This document shows positions 44,558 to 56,697 of a stretch of DNA of 64,000 nt, piece by piece; positions within the stretch are counted from its first letter, which is position 1, and each line of letters opens with the position of its first letter. The DNA lies in the NCBI RefSeq assembly GCF_001638985.1, contig NW_017265134.1, positions 3,269,800-3,333,799 on the forward strand. The letters run 5' to 3'. A model generated the notes under the pieces. The model did no database searches, had not been told where the DNA came from, and saw only the letters and a list, made by a program, of their open reading frames with translations. This DNA comes from Phycomyces blakesleeanus NRRL 1555(-) (taxonomy: Eukaryota; Mucoromycota; Mucoromycetes; Mucorales; Phycomycetaceae). A program made the translations under genes and the position numbers.

Positions 44558-47500
44558 TTACAGAATGGAAAGATTGCCTTTAGTAATGCGCATGTTGTTG
44601 TTAAAGATATAATAGGGCGCGATTACATAAAACTGGTTTCTATTTGGTGGGTATTGGATCAGACCAACTTGATGACAAATGTCATTTACACTTATAACTG
44701 CATAAGTTGGTTGCGTTTGGTGGCCTAGTGTATGGGTGCTTTGTGACCATTGTTTGTCAATAGGTACTGATGAGTCATAGCCAGTCACGTCATGTTCCTT
44801 CATGACCTCCACGAAAGCAAGAAAGTGTGAAAAGTCATAGAAATCTACATGCTGAAAGTAGAACTGTACTGTACCGACGAGCCAGCTGTGAACAATTACA
44901 TTACGGTTGCTAAAATAAATATATAAATAGAATGTAAGCAACTTTTGATTGTATATCAAAAAATATTATACTTACTTTCTATAGGGGCAAGTAAACATCA
45001 CGTAATGGTTGCCACGGCTGGTCTCGTTTTTCTTTCTTTGGTACATGCATGAGGAATATACAGTCAAGTCCATCCACAGACGTGCAGCTACAACAACAAC
45101 AGAGTCACCAAACTCGTGGCCAGTCAAGCCTGTTGTTCTCTGGTAGTATTTCAATAAAGCTTCCTTCACACTAGGGCCGCCTACACCTTCCACCAAATCA
45201 TCGTTCAAATTAACAAACTGATGAAACGGCTCCCACAACTGCGCACCACTAGGATCATTAGGAAGGTCCACGTAGCTCTCTCTTCCATATGGCTTTGGCC
45301 GAATGAGGTTGATTTCATCACAGATGCTGATTGCCATGCTGGTATAATTGTGAATCGCAAATCGCTCGATGAGAAAACTGGCGTTTTGGCCACCCTTTGA
45401 TTTGGACTTTATCAATTTCAAGAAGATGCCAATTACTCTCTCCATTGAGCAAGTGGAGTAGCATCGCAGGGGGTCTTGCTGCTTGATGATATAGGGTATA
45501 TGGACCAGGTAATGTTGCACTGGTCAGAAAACACTACAAGACAGGGTATTATTCTGGACTTGTTGGTATAAAAACGAGTGCCAGTGCTTGAAGTATCTAT
45601 TATTAATATTTAAAAAATGGTAACAATCAGCTATTTGTAATGATAATATATGAGACATATAATAACTTACGACTCCATCTCATCAAGCAATTCTGATGTC
45701 TACGTCCATTGCAAGGCAAGCGCGCAACCTTTCACAAGAGATAATAGAGCTGTTTTGACAGCCCTATTTGGTAAATAAGGCACGACCAAAGTGGGGACAA
45801 TATATAAGAGAAAGTCAAGCCAGTCAACTGCGCGAGTACCATTGATCTTGGTAAATACGTTGTCAAAACTGCCTTGAAATGAGGTGGGTATATATTTTCA
45901 TAAGCTGGTGATACAGTTTCTAATTGTTACCAGATCTGCTCTTGGTATATGAAAAGCGTATTTGGTGGTATTGAGGGTATTGTCTGGATGGGTATAATAA
46001 AATTTGGTTTCCTTTGTGAGGGTGACGGTAATCAGGTCATACACAAGCTTTCCAATCCCTCTTGCAATTAAATGAAGTTCATCTAATGCAAAAAATGATG
46101 ATCCAGAGAAGGTTGAGAGTTGGGTATATATTCTCAGCTGGTATATGTTCTTCGACTATTACAAGCAGTTATTTAGTATGAAAAAAAGATGGCTAATTGA
46201 ACATTTGTATACTTACAGGGTTACCTACTTTGAAGTCTTCCATAGGTCTTAACCGGGCGGAAATGTCATCAAAGTACATGCCATGCCGTCTGTTAGTAGG
46301 GCATTTGCCTTTGATCTCACAAAAATGGCAACCAAATAAACTTGTATGGGAACCAATGTGGGCCATATCAGCTACAGCTGGAATATTGCCAGAAGCAAGC
46401 AGCAGATAGACCTTGGATCTGCAAAGCTCCACTCCATTGTGCTTGACAACCAAGCCATGTGCCTCAAGATCTCGCAATTCATTGATGATGGGTATAAGAA
46501 AGGAGTCCAAATGAGTTGGCTTCTTGGGGCCAGGCAAGATTACCATTTGCAAAAGGTATTTGTTGGTATATCTAAGTATTTTATTAGTAACTTTTTTTTA
46601 AAAAAAATGTAATAATAATAATAAATAGTAATAAATTAATTAATTACCTGATGGATGGGTCTAGGTTGAATATTATGCAATGGATGATGGTATATGAGTT
46701 TTTGCCTTTCTTTTGATTGACAAACCTATTGGTATAAAGCCCAATAACAATATCATCGGGATTGGAGAACAGGCCCTGCTGTACCAACTGTTTGTAATTG
46801 TCACTATCAAAAATGTCGGTTAGCTGACCAGCTACAGATTCCCAGTTTGCTCTGTAACAGAGAAGTTCTCTTGTGGCTGGATCTGCCAACATTTGAGAAA
46901 GCATATCTCCGACTGATATAAGTTTTATACTGGCAGCTGGTGTCTGACTTTAATTGGGATCAGTCTTGTATCGCGGTTTGCCACAGTCAACACAAGATTC
47001 CTGGTTGTCATTAATGTCATACAATTGACAACCACTAGAGCAGAAATCATACTCATAGCCCTTGACACTTGACTTTGACTTGAGCAAAGCATCAACAGTT
47101 TTGCCATGACTGATCTTAGCCCCAGATTCTGAAAAAATGATATTACTACATGTTAGTGATCTGGAATTAAAGTACAAGGTAAGAGAAAATATAATATTTT
47201 ACTATCATTATATCGTCATGGTCTCAAATGACAGTGTTTATAAATTGAACAATGTCTCTATATGCTGCTCTAGCAATTCTATGCTGTAGCATCAATTGAG
47301 ACAGATGAATACTCATCAACTTGGCCTTGGTAAAAGTATTTGTACTGATTCGGCTGCTGTCATAAATGTGAGCTTCACTCTCACTGTCCTCAAAATTATA
47401 TGTGCACTTATATGAAATAGTATTATCAAGCTCCATAAACTCCATAGTATATTCTGTAATACATTATTTAGTAATTGGAAAATAAATAATACAATTACAG

Positions 47501-47745
47501 CTCTTTTCATTACCTGAATTGCTAACAGATTCATTTTCATTACTAGTATCATTTTCGTCATGGTACATGTCAACATCATCCAGAATAGACTGGTCAATTT
47601 CAGTCATTGTTGTTGAATCTCCTCTGTGAATTCTCTTGTGGTTTTGCAGCTTCTGGTAGTTATCAAAAAACAAGACACATTGATCACATTAGTATTGCTG
47701 TGTAGATATTCTATCTCTCTGCTGGCTGGCGTTGGAAGAAGACAT
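44558..47745 (-). pseudogene. CACTA tnp2 (Transposase_21 + DUF4218-like) transposase, second lineage
   Basis: Starts MSSSNASQQRDRIST; a TAA sits just before a C2H2 zinc finger (CDQCVLFFDNYQKLQNHKRIH). An acidic region follows, then the tnp2 zinc-binding block YDFCSSGCQLYD...CVDCGKPRYK near 47000-47060. The next exon ends NSYTIIHCIIFNLDPSIR and continues ILPGPKKPTHLDSFLIPIINEL...GNIPAVADMAHIGSHTSLFGCHFCEI (46560-46200). A DUF4218-like part, VHIPYIIKQQDPLRCYSTCSMERVIGIFLKLIKSKS (45500-45380), and a C-terminal domain ending at 44558 follow. The domain order is that of complete CACTA tnp2 proteins. Stops at 47690 and 46951 and uncertain exons at 45520-46190 indicate decay. Confidence 0.82.
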
Positions 47746-49181
47746 ATTGGTTGGGTTGGTACGTATGTAATATATAAAATAAAACTGCGAAGAGGATTTT
47801 GGTGCTATTCATTAAATGTAAAAGACATCTTTATATACTCTTTATTTTTTAACCAAAATGCTTGCGGCTCTTTTTCTTTTTCTCTCTCATAGTGATGATA
47901 TAGCAATGATTACAGTAATGTCAATGCTAGGTGAAACACCTGTCAGTAAATAATTCCCATGGTTGGAAAGATTCTTCTTCATTAATAATTATGGTGTAAG
48001 TTAAAATACTTCTTGGTTGACAAGGGGGTACCATTAAAAGAGAACTGGTGAAACAGACACGTACTCTTTACTTGTGAGCGATTAGATGTTCTTTGAGCTT
48101 TATAGAGAGGTATATGTATATTTAGGATAATTAACAACCAAATAATTTATGTTTTTTTTAAATAAATTATCAATTACTCTCTAATACCAAAGGCAAAGAA
48201 AAACAGCCTTCTAATAATTAACAGTTAAAAAAAAGTAGTACTGTCTAAACACATTGGTAGAAAAGACATATTTATATTATCTGTGTTGTACTAATAGTAT
48301 TTTTGAGATAGTGAATATATATTTAGCTAATAGCATTATTTTCTTGTTTATGTATAAAACTTAAAGAAATAGATATAGATAATGAGGGCTATAGTCTGAT
48401 ACTCTTTTACTGATATTGTCAAGATAAGTGCTACTGATCGAAAGAAGTGTTAATTGAAAGTGTCAATGTGAGTTAAAGCACACCTTTTTCAAAAATGTAT
48501 GGTTTCAGTCACAAATGCCCCTTGGTAAATAATAGTAATGACAGTTAAAATTATTTTTACCTTTGATGACAGCATCAATCAAAACACGTTTTAGTCGATA
48601 ATAATAATAAGTATGATATGAACTTGAGTATCATAACATTTACTTTAACGTTGATAAAAAGGGGCTAATTAACTATATGATGTTCAGATGTTATATAGCT
48701 ACTGTAGAGTATATTTAAAGTTATAATTTTAACTGGTACAGGGTTTTGTCATTGAGAACTTTAACCAAATTTCATGCTATATCTGCAATATGTATAGAGT
48801 TATATTATTATATCATATACTTTAAAACGTTTAATATGTAGACGGTGCAAAGTATGAGCATTTATACATATAATATTGATTTAAAGTCTAATTCATTTTA
48901 TCTTTATATTTCTTACAGTTTTGTTGTGACGACATAAAAAGACTGTATCATGTTCACATGAGCTACTGCAGACAGGTGCAGACAGGTGCATACAAGTGCA
49001 TAAGCATTCCTTTTTTTATATGTTTTGTTTGTACATCTGTCTGTATCTTTTTCATATAAATAGCTATCAATTGCTTGTAATAAATTGTTGCCTTTCTCAA
49101 ACTCATATCGCTCTTATTCTACTTGTCTAAACTATCATCTTTTCTTTTCAACTCACTGCTTATAGCTAAAAAAACTTAAAC

Positions 49182-50213
49182 ATGTCCAATATTAACACAA
49201 CTCTCCTCAACTCAATTCAAAAGATTGAGATTGATCTTGCTGAAATCAAGCAGGCATTGCGCGAGCTTCAAAAGCAATTCAGCAATCAATTTGCGCCAGC
49301 AGTCAGTGCAGAAGATCTAACTACAATGCAACAAAGCATTATTGAGCAGAGTTGTAAGTCATATATATTCTGTGCTTAGATGTTTATTTACTTTATTAAT
49401 TTTGTCATATATTTTTTTGTAGCTCTTGAGCGCATTGCTGAGTCTGTGAAAAGAGCCCAGCTCACAGAGTACCCTGATCAGCTTGGTAAGTGAGTAATCA
49501 ATACTGGTGGCAAGTTCAAAGGAAAAAACAAAGCACAAAAATACAATCTGTTGCTTCAGATTCTTCACGAGCAGGACTGGAAGGCGCGCTGCAAAGAAGT
49601 TCCACAAGGGCAGCCTTTGCCCCCATTAGTCCCTCTTTCAGACCATGATTTGATAGTAAAAAGACTGCATCTCAAAACATTAGGCCGTATGGTAAAGCAT
49701 GATATCATTGACAAAGACTATCCTGCGGCCTCAAAAGAATGGAAGAATATTTCAGAGAAAAACAGGGAATACTACATGATGCATTTGGAGAGGTTGGCAA
49801 AGAATGGTAGATTGCACATCCACCAATGTAAAAGAATGTGGTGTGCAAAAAGCCTTCTTTGGGAAAGCTTCAAGAGTGACAACCAGACACACAAGAGAAG
49901 AATGGCAGAGAAGAACAAAGTAATTTTATCAATTAACAAATCTATATATTGTAAACTTTAATTAACACCGTTTCCTTTTATTATGCTATAGACACAGCAA
50001 GATATAAGTGATTCTTTGCTTTCTTCTCCTGATATGTCAGAAACTAGTGATGTTGAGTCGCCCATAATGGCAGATGTGCTGTAAGTTACCATTGTTGCTT
50101 TTTCTCATACGCTGTTAATACAAAACTAGTATAAACTTCTTACTCTTCTATGTAGGTCTCCTCCACCCACAGCAAGTGTCGAGCCTGCTCACAAAAGAAG
50201 TCAAAGATCGTAG
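49182..50213 (+). pseudogene. Second gene of the CACTACGGCGG element (accessory protein, one stop)
   Basis: Exon 1 (MSNINTTLLNSIQKIEIDL) is a predicted coiled coil (IKQALRELQKQF). A GT-AG intron at 49355-49422 joins to LERIAESVKRAQLTEYPDQLGK, an in-frame TGA at 49492 (likely former Trp), then VINTGGKFKGKNKAQKYN, LKTLGRMVKHDII and WKNISEKNREYYMMHLERLAKN. Two more introns (from about 49919 and 50081) lead to a Ser/Pro-rich tail with MSETSDVESP, ending at 50213. I do not recognise a domain. Its place inside a complete CACTA, divergent from tnp2, suggests a TnpA-type DNA-binding helper. It resembles the X family in general design (coiled coil, acidic MS-SDVES box) but not in the WRS motif. Confidence 0.6.
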
Positions 50214-52474
50214 TTTGGCTGCTGTGATTGGCCGAGTTTGATTTTTTTAGTTTGTCTTTAGTGCATTTTTTTTCTTATCTTGTCATTTTTCTTTTTATGT
50301 TTTTTATTTCTTTTTTCTTTCATACAAAAAATTTATTGACCTCTTTCATATGATTGCTAATGTTGTGATTACAAGAATTTGAAGCTAATTTACAGCATCT
50401 ACAATTCCGCTACATTCAAATATAAAAGGAAATAGTATACAGCCTTTTTTTTGAGAAAAAAATTAATAGTAATATTTTTGTACTGATATATTATACTCGG
50501 GAGTCATTCTATTATATGTAAGTATATTGAGTAGAATAAACACTTTGAGCTTTCTAACAAGATGCTCATTCAGGTTGTACGAATCAGATACGAATTAGCT
50601 TCATGTTACATGACTTGAATCTTTGCTCAAGTTTTTCTTCTTCTACGATAACAACTTTCTATAGTGCTTAGGTTTTATTGCTTTTCTTATATATAGATCT
50701 TAAATATTAATACATTCTTTAATATATATATATATTCTTAGAGTAAATGCTTATTTTACTGAACAAGTAAGCATATTATATAAAGGTAAGCATTATAATA
50801 ATATTATATCTATTTATTTATTTTAAGTTTTTTCTCTAATATTAGTATATTTGTAGAAATAGGTAAAAAAAAATAAGTGCTATGTAAGATATATTAGAAT
50901 ACCCAAAGTATATAAAATAAAATTTGAATAGTAGTGTTTTACTGCATATGTTTTGCAGTAGCTAAACAGAACTATTTTTTATTGCAAGTGGCCAATGAAA
51001 TTGTTTTTTCATTATTACTATTATTATTATCATTTTCATTTAATAAAACATGCATTGAAATAAAGATTCAATTCAATTAAACCCAATTCAATATTGTATA
51101 ATAAAAAACAGACCATTCTGTTAAAGCTGCAAAGGAAAAACAAGAGGTTGTGCTAGAATTGAAAGCAATAGAACAAAAGAAAGAATGTAATAGAGGAAAG
51201 GAAGGACGCTTGATTTTTTTTTGAAAAATGGTAACAGTGCCTGTTTTGGCCTTATACAGAGTCATAACTGCCATTTTTTATTAAGTAAAAAATGGCAGTT
51301 ATGTTACCAAAGTGGTAACATGTTACCATTTTCTCCGCCGTAGTGGCTACTACACTATCCCAATATGACTATGTTCTTATATATGATAAATCCAACATCT
51401 GAGTGTCCAGATCACCACAAAGGATTTCATATTGCCCAACATTTATCTACATCTGCATCTCAAAGAAACCGTCCTCAACTTTGGCACGGTGTACTGGTAG
51501 TAGCTCTTCAGCTTTGAGAGATATAATGGTATATTAAAAAGTTATGCTACAAATAACAAAAATGGATTTGAAGACACGTTCATGCAAAAATATCCTGAGG
51601 ACACGTGCAATATAGATCTTTTCCATACAACAATGTAATCTCTCCAGACCCCCTCTCAAGTCTCTTTGATATATGAGCTTGTTAATTCATTTTCAACTCT
51701 TGTCACTGTCACTGCTGCTACCACTACCACTATTGTCTCCGCTGAGCTGTACTTGTTGACCACTTCTTCTGGTTTCAATCTGAAGACCTTTCTTGATTCC
51801 GCTGAAGTGAACATCGACAATGTCAAAGGCAACGAGCCATTGCCTCCTTCTGCCTTCTCTCTCAGTCTTGATGAGTTTGTGCTGATAAAATAAGACGAGT
51901 ATGCCCTTCTGCTCAAGTTCTACCATATGGCATACAGCAATACTTTGTTGAGAGGTTACCAAGACACAATAATTGGCCAATTATTTTTGAACAACATGAT
52001 TCAGAAGATGCAGTTTATCAATCTTCTTGGCCAGGTATATAAAGGCAGCAATGGTGTAGTTCGACGTGATTCAATCATACAAGCAATGTTTCATAAAAAC
52101 AATGATCATAGAATGAGCGCGTTTACTGGTCAGATCCAATATCTTTTTGTCAGCGATATCATCAACCCAGCTACGTACCAAGTGGACAGACATACATTTG
52201 CATACATCAGGTGGTATAGAACGTCTTGTCAGGATACAAGAAGTGAGCAGTTTGTGGAAATGAGTAAATTTTTATTTATAAGAAGCAACTTTCAAAACAT
52301 CTTACCTGTTTACCACATATTTATGTCTGCTGCCATTGGTGTACATACAACTGTCACTGGTAATACTCATATGCTCATTGCCCCTTTATATAGAAAAATT
52401 TATACATAAACAAAAAAACATATATATATATATATATATCTTTATTTATTATTACTATTATTATTATTAAAAAT

Positions 52475-52660
52475 ATTTGCTTTATACAAATGAGATGATG
52501 AAAAGAAAAAGTAATTTATATTGCTATTTTTAAAGTCGTTTGCTTCGAATGAATAAGATGAGGAGAATAACTATATTATATTGCTATTATTAAAAATCTA
52601 TACTTTGTACAAATGCAATGATGAAGAGAAAAATTATATTTATTTATTAATCTTTAATGG
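52475..52660. repeat. Degenerate ~60-bp tandem repeat, three units
   Basis: Three successive units share TTTG(C/T)...CAAATG-(A)TGATGA(A/G)AAGAA...TTATATT-GCTATT-TTAAA. They lie between the end of CACTA copy 3 and the conserved MULE 5' flank. An (AT)n run at 52419-52439 precedes them. Confidence 0.5.
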
Positions 52661-53601
52661 TCCATTAAGCAATAAGTTTAAAATCTCAAAACTAGAAGCA
52701 GTCTTACATTTCTTGGACTCACCGGATTTTTGTTGGTTCAGCATTTTTTGTTATTATTATTGTTTTTATTATTTCAGGTACATCTTTTCCTTCACTTACA
52801 CTTTCCCCTGTATTTAAAACCTTTGCACTCATAATGAGCAACTCCAATCATACCCGATTATCCATCAATGATATTAATGATGATCATATGATCCGAATCG
52901 CCCCAGATTACAAGATGGCCAATTCCAAAGTCACCAAGACTTTTGCTGATGAAGAGAAATTCACTGTTTGGTTTGAAAATTCAGCCAAGAGACATTTTAA
53001 CTGAAATGTAACCAACACTCACTTTTCCCAGGCTACTGGTACAACTAGTCCTAGAGACGTTGTATTGACTATATACTTTGTCTGTGATCACCAAGGCTTC
53101 CTCAAGAAGGCCAAGGTTCAAGAACACTGCAAAAACAGATTAATTTTGCATATGTAAAGTATACCTAAGTTCTGATAGACAGAATAGGTAAAATTGTAGT
53201 TCAGCTCACTTTTGTGAGTAAAGTATTTGAATAGTATTTTAAGCTACTCTATTGGCTACTGGCAGCTGTGTAGCATTAGAATGCAACATCAAACTCAAAT
53301 AAAATAAAAGTGTGTTTTCTTTGAAGTCTCTTTCTTTACTATTAAATACTATTGTAGACCTTTCTTTTCATTTTAAAATGGCTCCTATTCGCAAACCAAC
53401 TGTTAGAAAAGAGTGTCGATGCTCTATCTATAAAAGCAAGACACTAGAATTTGATTGTGTATCTGTTAAAACATTTAAACGTCATCAAGAAAAAGATAAT
53501 CATGATATTACACATGTTCAAATGCGTACAGTTAATACATTTGCTTTACTTTACTTTATTTTATTTTATTTTATTTTATATCATTTCCTTTTTTATTATT
53601 T

Positions 53602-53604
<3 letters not shown>

Positions 53605-53633
<29 letters not shown>
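53605..53633. repeat. (AAT)n microsatellite
   Basis: About nine AAT/ATA repeats in an intron of the copy 4 transposase. Confidence 0.85.
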
Positions 53634-53636
<3 letters not shown>

Positions 53637-55871
53637 AACACTAATAATAATAAATGTGTAGCCCATGAAGACACATGCGATACAATTAGTAGTGCTGTTT
53701 CTGAGCCTGTAAATCAAGAGGAAGATAGTTTTGAATTTGAACAGGAAGATGTTGAAATGAATTCTGAGCTTAGAAGTAAGAAAACTTATTTTATTACATT
53801 GATTTATTTGGGTCTAACATTCCGCTTTTGTAGACCTAAGTGACACAAATGACATTTTGGATATACGGACAAGAAATCAACCTTTCTCTGAAACAGATTG
53901 CATGTTTGGCTTTGAAGATAATGTCCAGTATACAAGTGACACTTACGAAGAAGAAGAAGAATATGAAGATGAATCCGATGTTGAGATGGACAATGATGAA
54001 GGTAGGTACACAGCTTTAGATAATATTATATCCTAGAAAATAGAGAGTTAATCAACGTTCTTTAAAAAAAAATCAAATTAAAGATTCTTTGTTGGAATCA
54101 ATCTCGGAATTGAATTTGATTCACTGATTCATTGTTATTTTGGTTGCTCTTTTTGTCTCGTTATACATCATGGATGAAGGAGCTGTAATCCTGATTGCCA
54201 TAATCAACGAGATCCTGCAGTTTTTGTTTGACCCATTCCGCCTTCCCGTGAGTGTTGCTGGCCTCAAACGTTTGGCCAGATTTGAAGCGTTGACAAGTGG
54301 TGTCAAGAAGTATGTTGCATGTAGCAAATGCCATGCCATATATGATAATGAAGCCGCCCCTTTGTGTTGTACATCACCCAATTTTGGTAAAACCTCCTTG
54401 TGTGGCAACAGCTTGTTTAAGTCTGGTCCCGGGTCAAAAGTATCCAAAAAGACATATGTATTCCACTCCGTCAAGAAAGCCCTAAAGACGTTTTTTCAAC
54501 GCCCAGATTTTGAAAACAACATCAACTCATGGAACCGCGGCCCAAAAATGGATAGCACTTTGTTTGACATGTACAATGGTGTGATGTGGAATGAGATAGT
54601 AGACGTAGATGGTATATCTTTTGTTGATACCGAGCGATCACTCATGCTCATGCTGAACATTGACTGGTTCCAGCCATTCGATAGTGTTACCTACTCCTGT
54701 GGTGCCATATATCTTGCAATCAATAATCTTCCACGCAGTGAGCGGTTCAAGAAGGAGAATGTGATTCTTGTTGGGTTAATGTCAGGGCCTAAAGAAGCGA
54801 GCACTTCTGACATAAATAACTATCTGAAACTGCTTGTGGATGAGTTGATGGAGCTGTACAAAGGTATTAAGATTAAGACTCACCAATGTCCAAATGGTAC
54901 TTCTATCCGAGCAGCCCTTCTCATGGTTGCCTGTGATATACCTGCTGCAAGGAAAGTATGTGGGTTCACATCTCATACAAGTACAAATGCATGCCACAAG
55001 TGTAAGCATCAATTTTCGAGGTTGGCTGGAACGAGTTCCATTGATTATTCTGGATTCGATTTCTCAAAGTGACTCCTTCGCACTAAGAATGACAATTGTA
55101 AGGATGCAGAGATCTGGAGAAATGCAACCAAACCAACTGAGAGACAGCACCTTGAAGTTGCACATGGTGCTTGCTGGTCCGAACTGCATCGTCTTCAGTA
55201 CTTTGACATTGTCTGCTGCACGATCATCAATCCCATACACAATCTTTTCTTAGGCACTGCCAAAAGAATGCTGGAGAGATGGGTTGCAGATGGATTAATC
55301 AACAATAAAAAACTCGTTGCCATGCAAAAGGCTGTTGAGAAGGTAGTGTTGCAACCCGATTACACGTCACTTGGGACAAAGATTGCCAAGGGATTTCCCT
55401 ATATGAAGGCTGATGAGTGGAAGTTTTGGTGCCTTGTGTACTCTCCTGTGGTTCTAAGGGATGTGTTGCTATTGCCAGAGTTCAAGAACTGGATAGAGTT
55501 TGTTAACACATGCAGATACTTCACCAAGCCTAGTGTTTCTGAAGAAGACATTGAGAAAGGACACAAATGCTTAGAAGAATTCTGTAAAGGGTGTGAGACA
55601 TTGTACGACCTGGACCTTCTCTCTCCCAACATGCACCTGCATCTGCACTTATGCCAAACAATGATTGACTTTGGGCCCGTCTATGGCTATTGGCTTTTCA
55701 GCTTTGAAAGGTACAATAGTGTCCTGAAAAATATCAAGACCAATCGAAGAAACGGGTTCGAATCAACATTTATGAGACAGTTTATTGAAGAGTCGTGGAA
55801 GGGAGATTTTGTTTGTCAACTTCTGAAACCTATGCATGCACTTGCATGTTTTGAAATTTTCGATAAGTTCA

Positions 55872-55927
55872 CCACCAACAACAACAACACCAACACCAAC
55901 ACCAACACCAACACCAACACCAACACC
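55872..55927. repeat. (CCAACA)n coding microsatellite
   Basis: CAACAA and then CCAACA units, about nine in total, encode alternating Asn/Thr between the catalytic and C-terminal parts of the copy 4 transposase. Sister copies have a Thr/Ser-rich linker at the same place. Confidence 0.85.
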
Positions 55928-56697
55928 TACCTCTCTTACTCTTTCTCAATTTCCAAATATCTTGAAGCTTCACAGAATCTTTCAATGACAATTCGTGGAA
56001 ACGAGCCCCTACTACTATCCGCCTTGCCATTGAAAACAAGACCATTATCATTTATGCCAAAACATGAATATGATTGTCTTGTAGGATACTATCAAGCTGC
56101 GTACAAGAATCCACAGATCTCAGGTTGCAAAGATGTAATTGATGACTCACCTTTCGTCAATGACTGGATTGAAAAGGTGAAGTTCGTTGATCTTCTTGGG
56201 CAAAGCTACAAAGGGTGCATTGGCAAGAATGGCCACGGATCATATATACAAGCATATTTCACTGAACGAACTGGGTCGGAATATGCGTATGTTGAAGAGA
56301 TTCAGTACCTTTTTGTTCACAATTTTAGACCAACTGTTTCTTCTCTAACATACAGAAATCCCCATAGTAGTCAGCATGTATTTGCATTTGTCAAATGGTT
56401 CAAATCCACTTCGGACAAAACAAGAGAATTAGAAGGAGTTAAGCTGTTACAGGAGGAATTCTACAAGCAAGATTTTCAAAGCATCCTGTCAGTACATCGG
56501 ATTCTTCTAACAGTTGCAATAGTAGATTACAAAACTACAAAAAACTTGCAATTCCTTTACCAAAAAAAATTACTATTAATTCTCATACACACACTTACCT
56601 ATATATTTATCCTCTATTATTATTATTTCCTTTAATCAATTCAATTTCAATTATTACTATTTGGTCCTAGAACAGAACATAGTAAAAAAGAAAATGT

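Larger units (their letters stand above)
43930..51345. mobile_element. CACTA element, CACTACGGCGG lineage (7.4 kb)
   Basis: Perfect 11-bp inverted ends CACTACGGCGG (43930-43940) and CCGCCGTAGTG (51335-51345) are flanked by GCT on both sides (43927-43929, 51346-51348). Subterminal motifs ATAACTGCCATTTTTT and GGTAACAT recur near both ends (43970, 44222, 51225-51330), the repeat array where CACTA transposases bind. It carries a tnp2 transposase on the minus strand (44558-47745) and a second gene on the plus strand (49182-50213) in divergent order. Confidence 0.92.
43437..51401. other. Unclassified ~0.54-kb insertion in CACTA copy 3, itself split
   Basis: The direct repeat agtgt (43432-43436, 51402-51406) bounds a sequence of which 43437-43926 and 51349-51401 remain outside the inner CACTA. 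Removing everything between the repeats restores the spacing SFGQKC expected from sister copies. Nearby TGTTAGG...CCAACA could be LTR ends, but the flanks of those do not match, so the element type is undecided. Confidence 0.45.
41410..52409 (+). pseudogene. CACTA tnp2-like transposase, copy 3, split by an 8-kb insertion
   Basis: The start MSNNQVECSCSVCSPNGRY carries the CxCxxC zinc-finger-like motif. Acidic exon 2 is at 41607-41850, and the main part runs from 41911 (MPADSTHAFIASFAAYF). The NIDWFQPFDGVTYSC hallmark is near 42490, then LMPGPSEVKTSQINHYLCPL, ILLVACDIPAARKTC and DLMHNLFLAMTKRMMEKW. It breaks at 43436 (SFGQKC). The rest is at 51402-52409: LPNIYLHLHLKETVLNFG, FSFERYNGILKSYATNN, NLLGQVYKGSNG and tail LYRKIYT. 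Stops include a Trp-to-TGA at 42429 and others at 42962 and 43037. No partner gene X and no clear termini are visible for this copy. Confidence 0.8.
53378..56635 (+). pseudogene. CACTA tnp2-like transposase, copy 4, nearly intact
   Basis: Exon 1 MAPIRKPTVRKECRCSIYKS (zinc-finger-like, third Cys replaced) is followed by acidic exons 53662-53776 and 53834-54001 and the main exon from about 54080. There the reading is NLIH-stop-FIVILVALFVSLYI; the TGA at 54125-54127 replaces an Arg seen in sisters. It continues through CSKCHAIYDN...CC, MLNIDWFQPFDSVTYSCGAIYL, LVGLMSGPKEASTSDINNYLKLLVDEL and ACDIPAARKVCGFTSHTSTNACHKC. A TGA at 55070-55072 replaces Trp. Then NPIHNLFLGTAKRMLERW, LLSPNMHLHLHLCQTMIDFGPVYGYWLFSFER and a (Thr-Asn)n stretch from a CCAACA repeat, and the C-terminal domain to about 56635. 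The tail is probably frameshifted after NLQF, since the expected PL-x-KIY ending appears in another frame. Confidence 0.87.
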
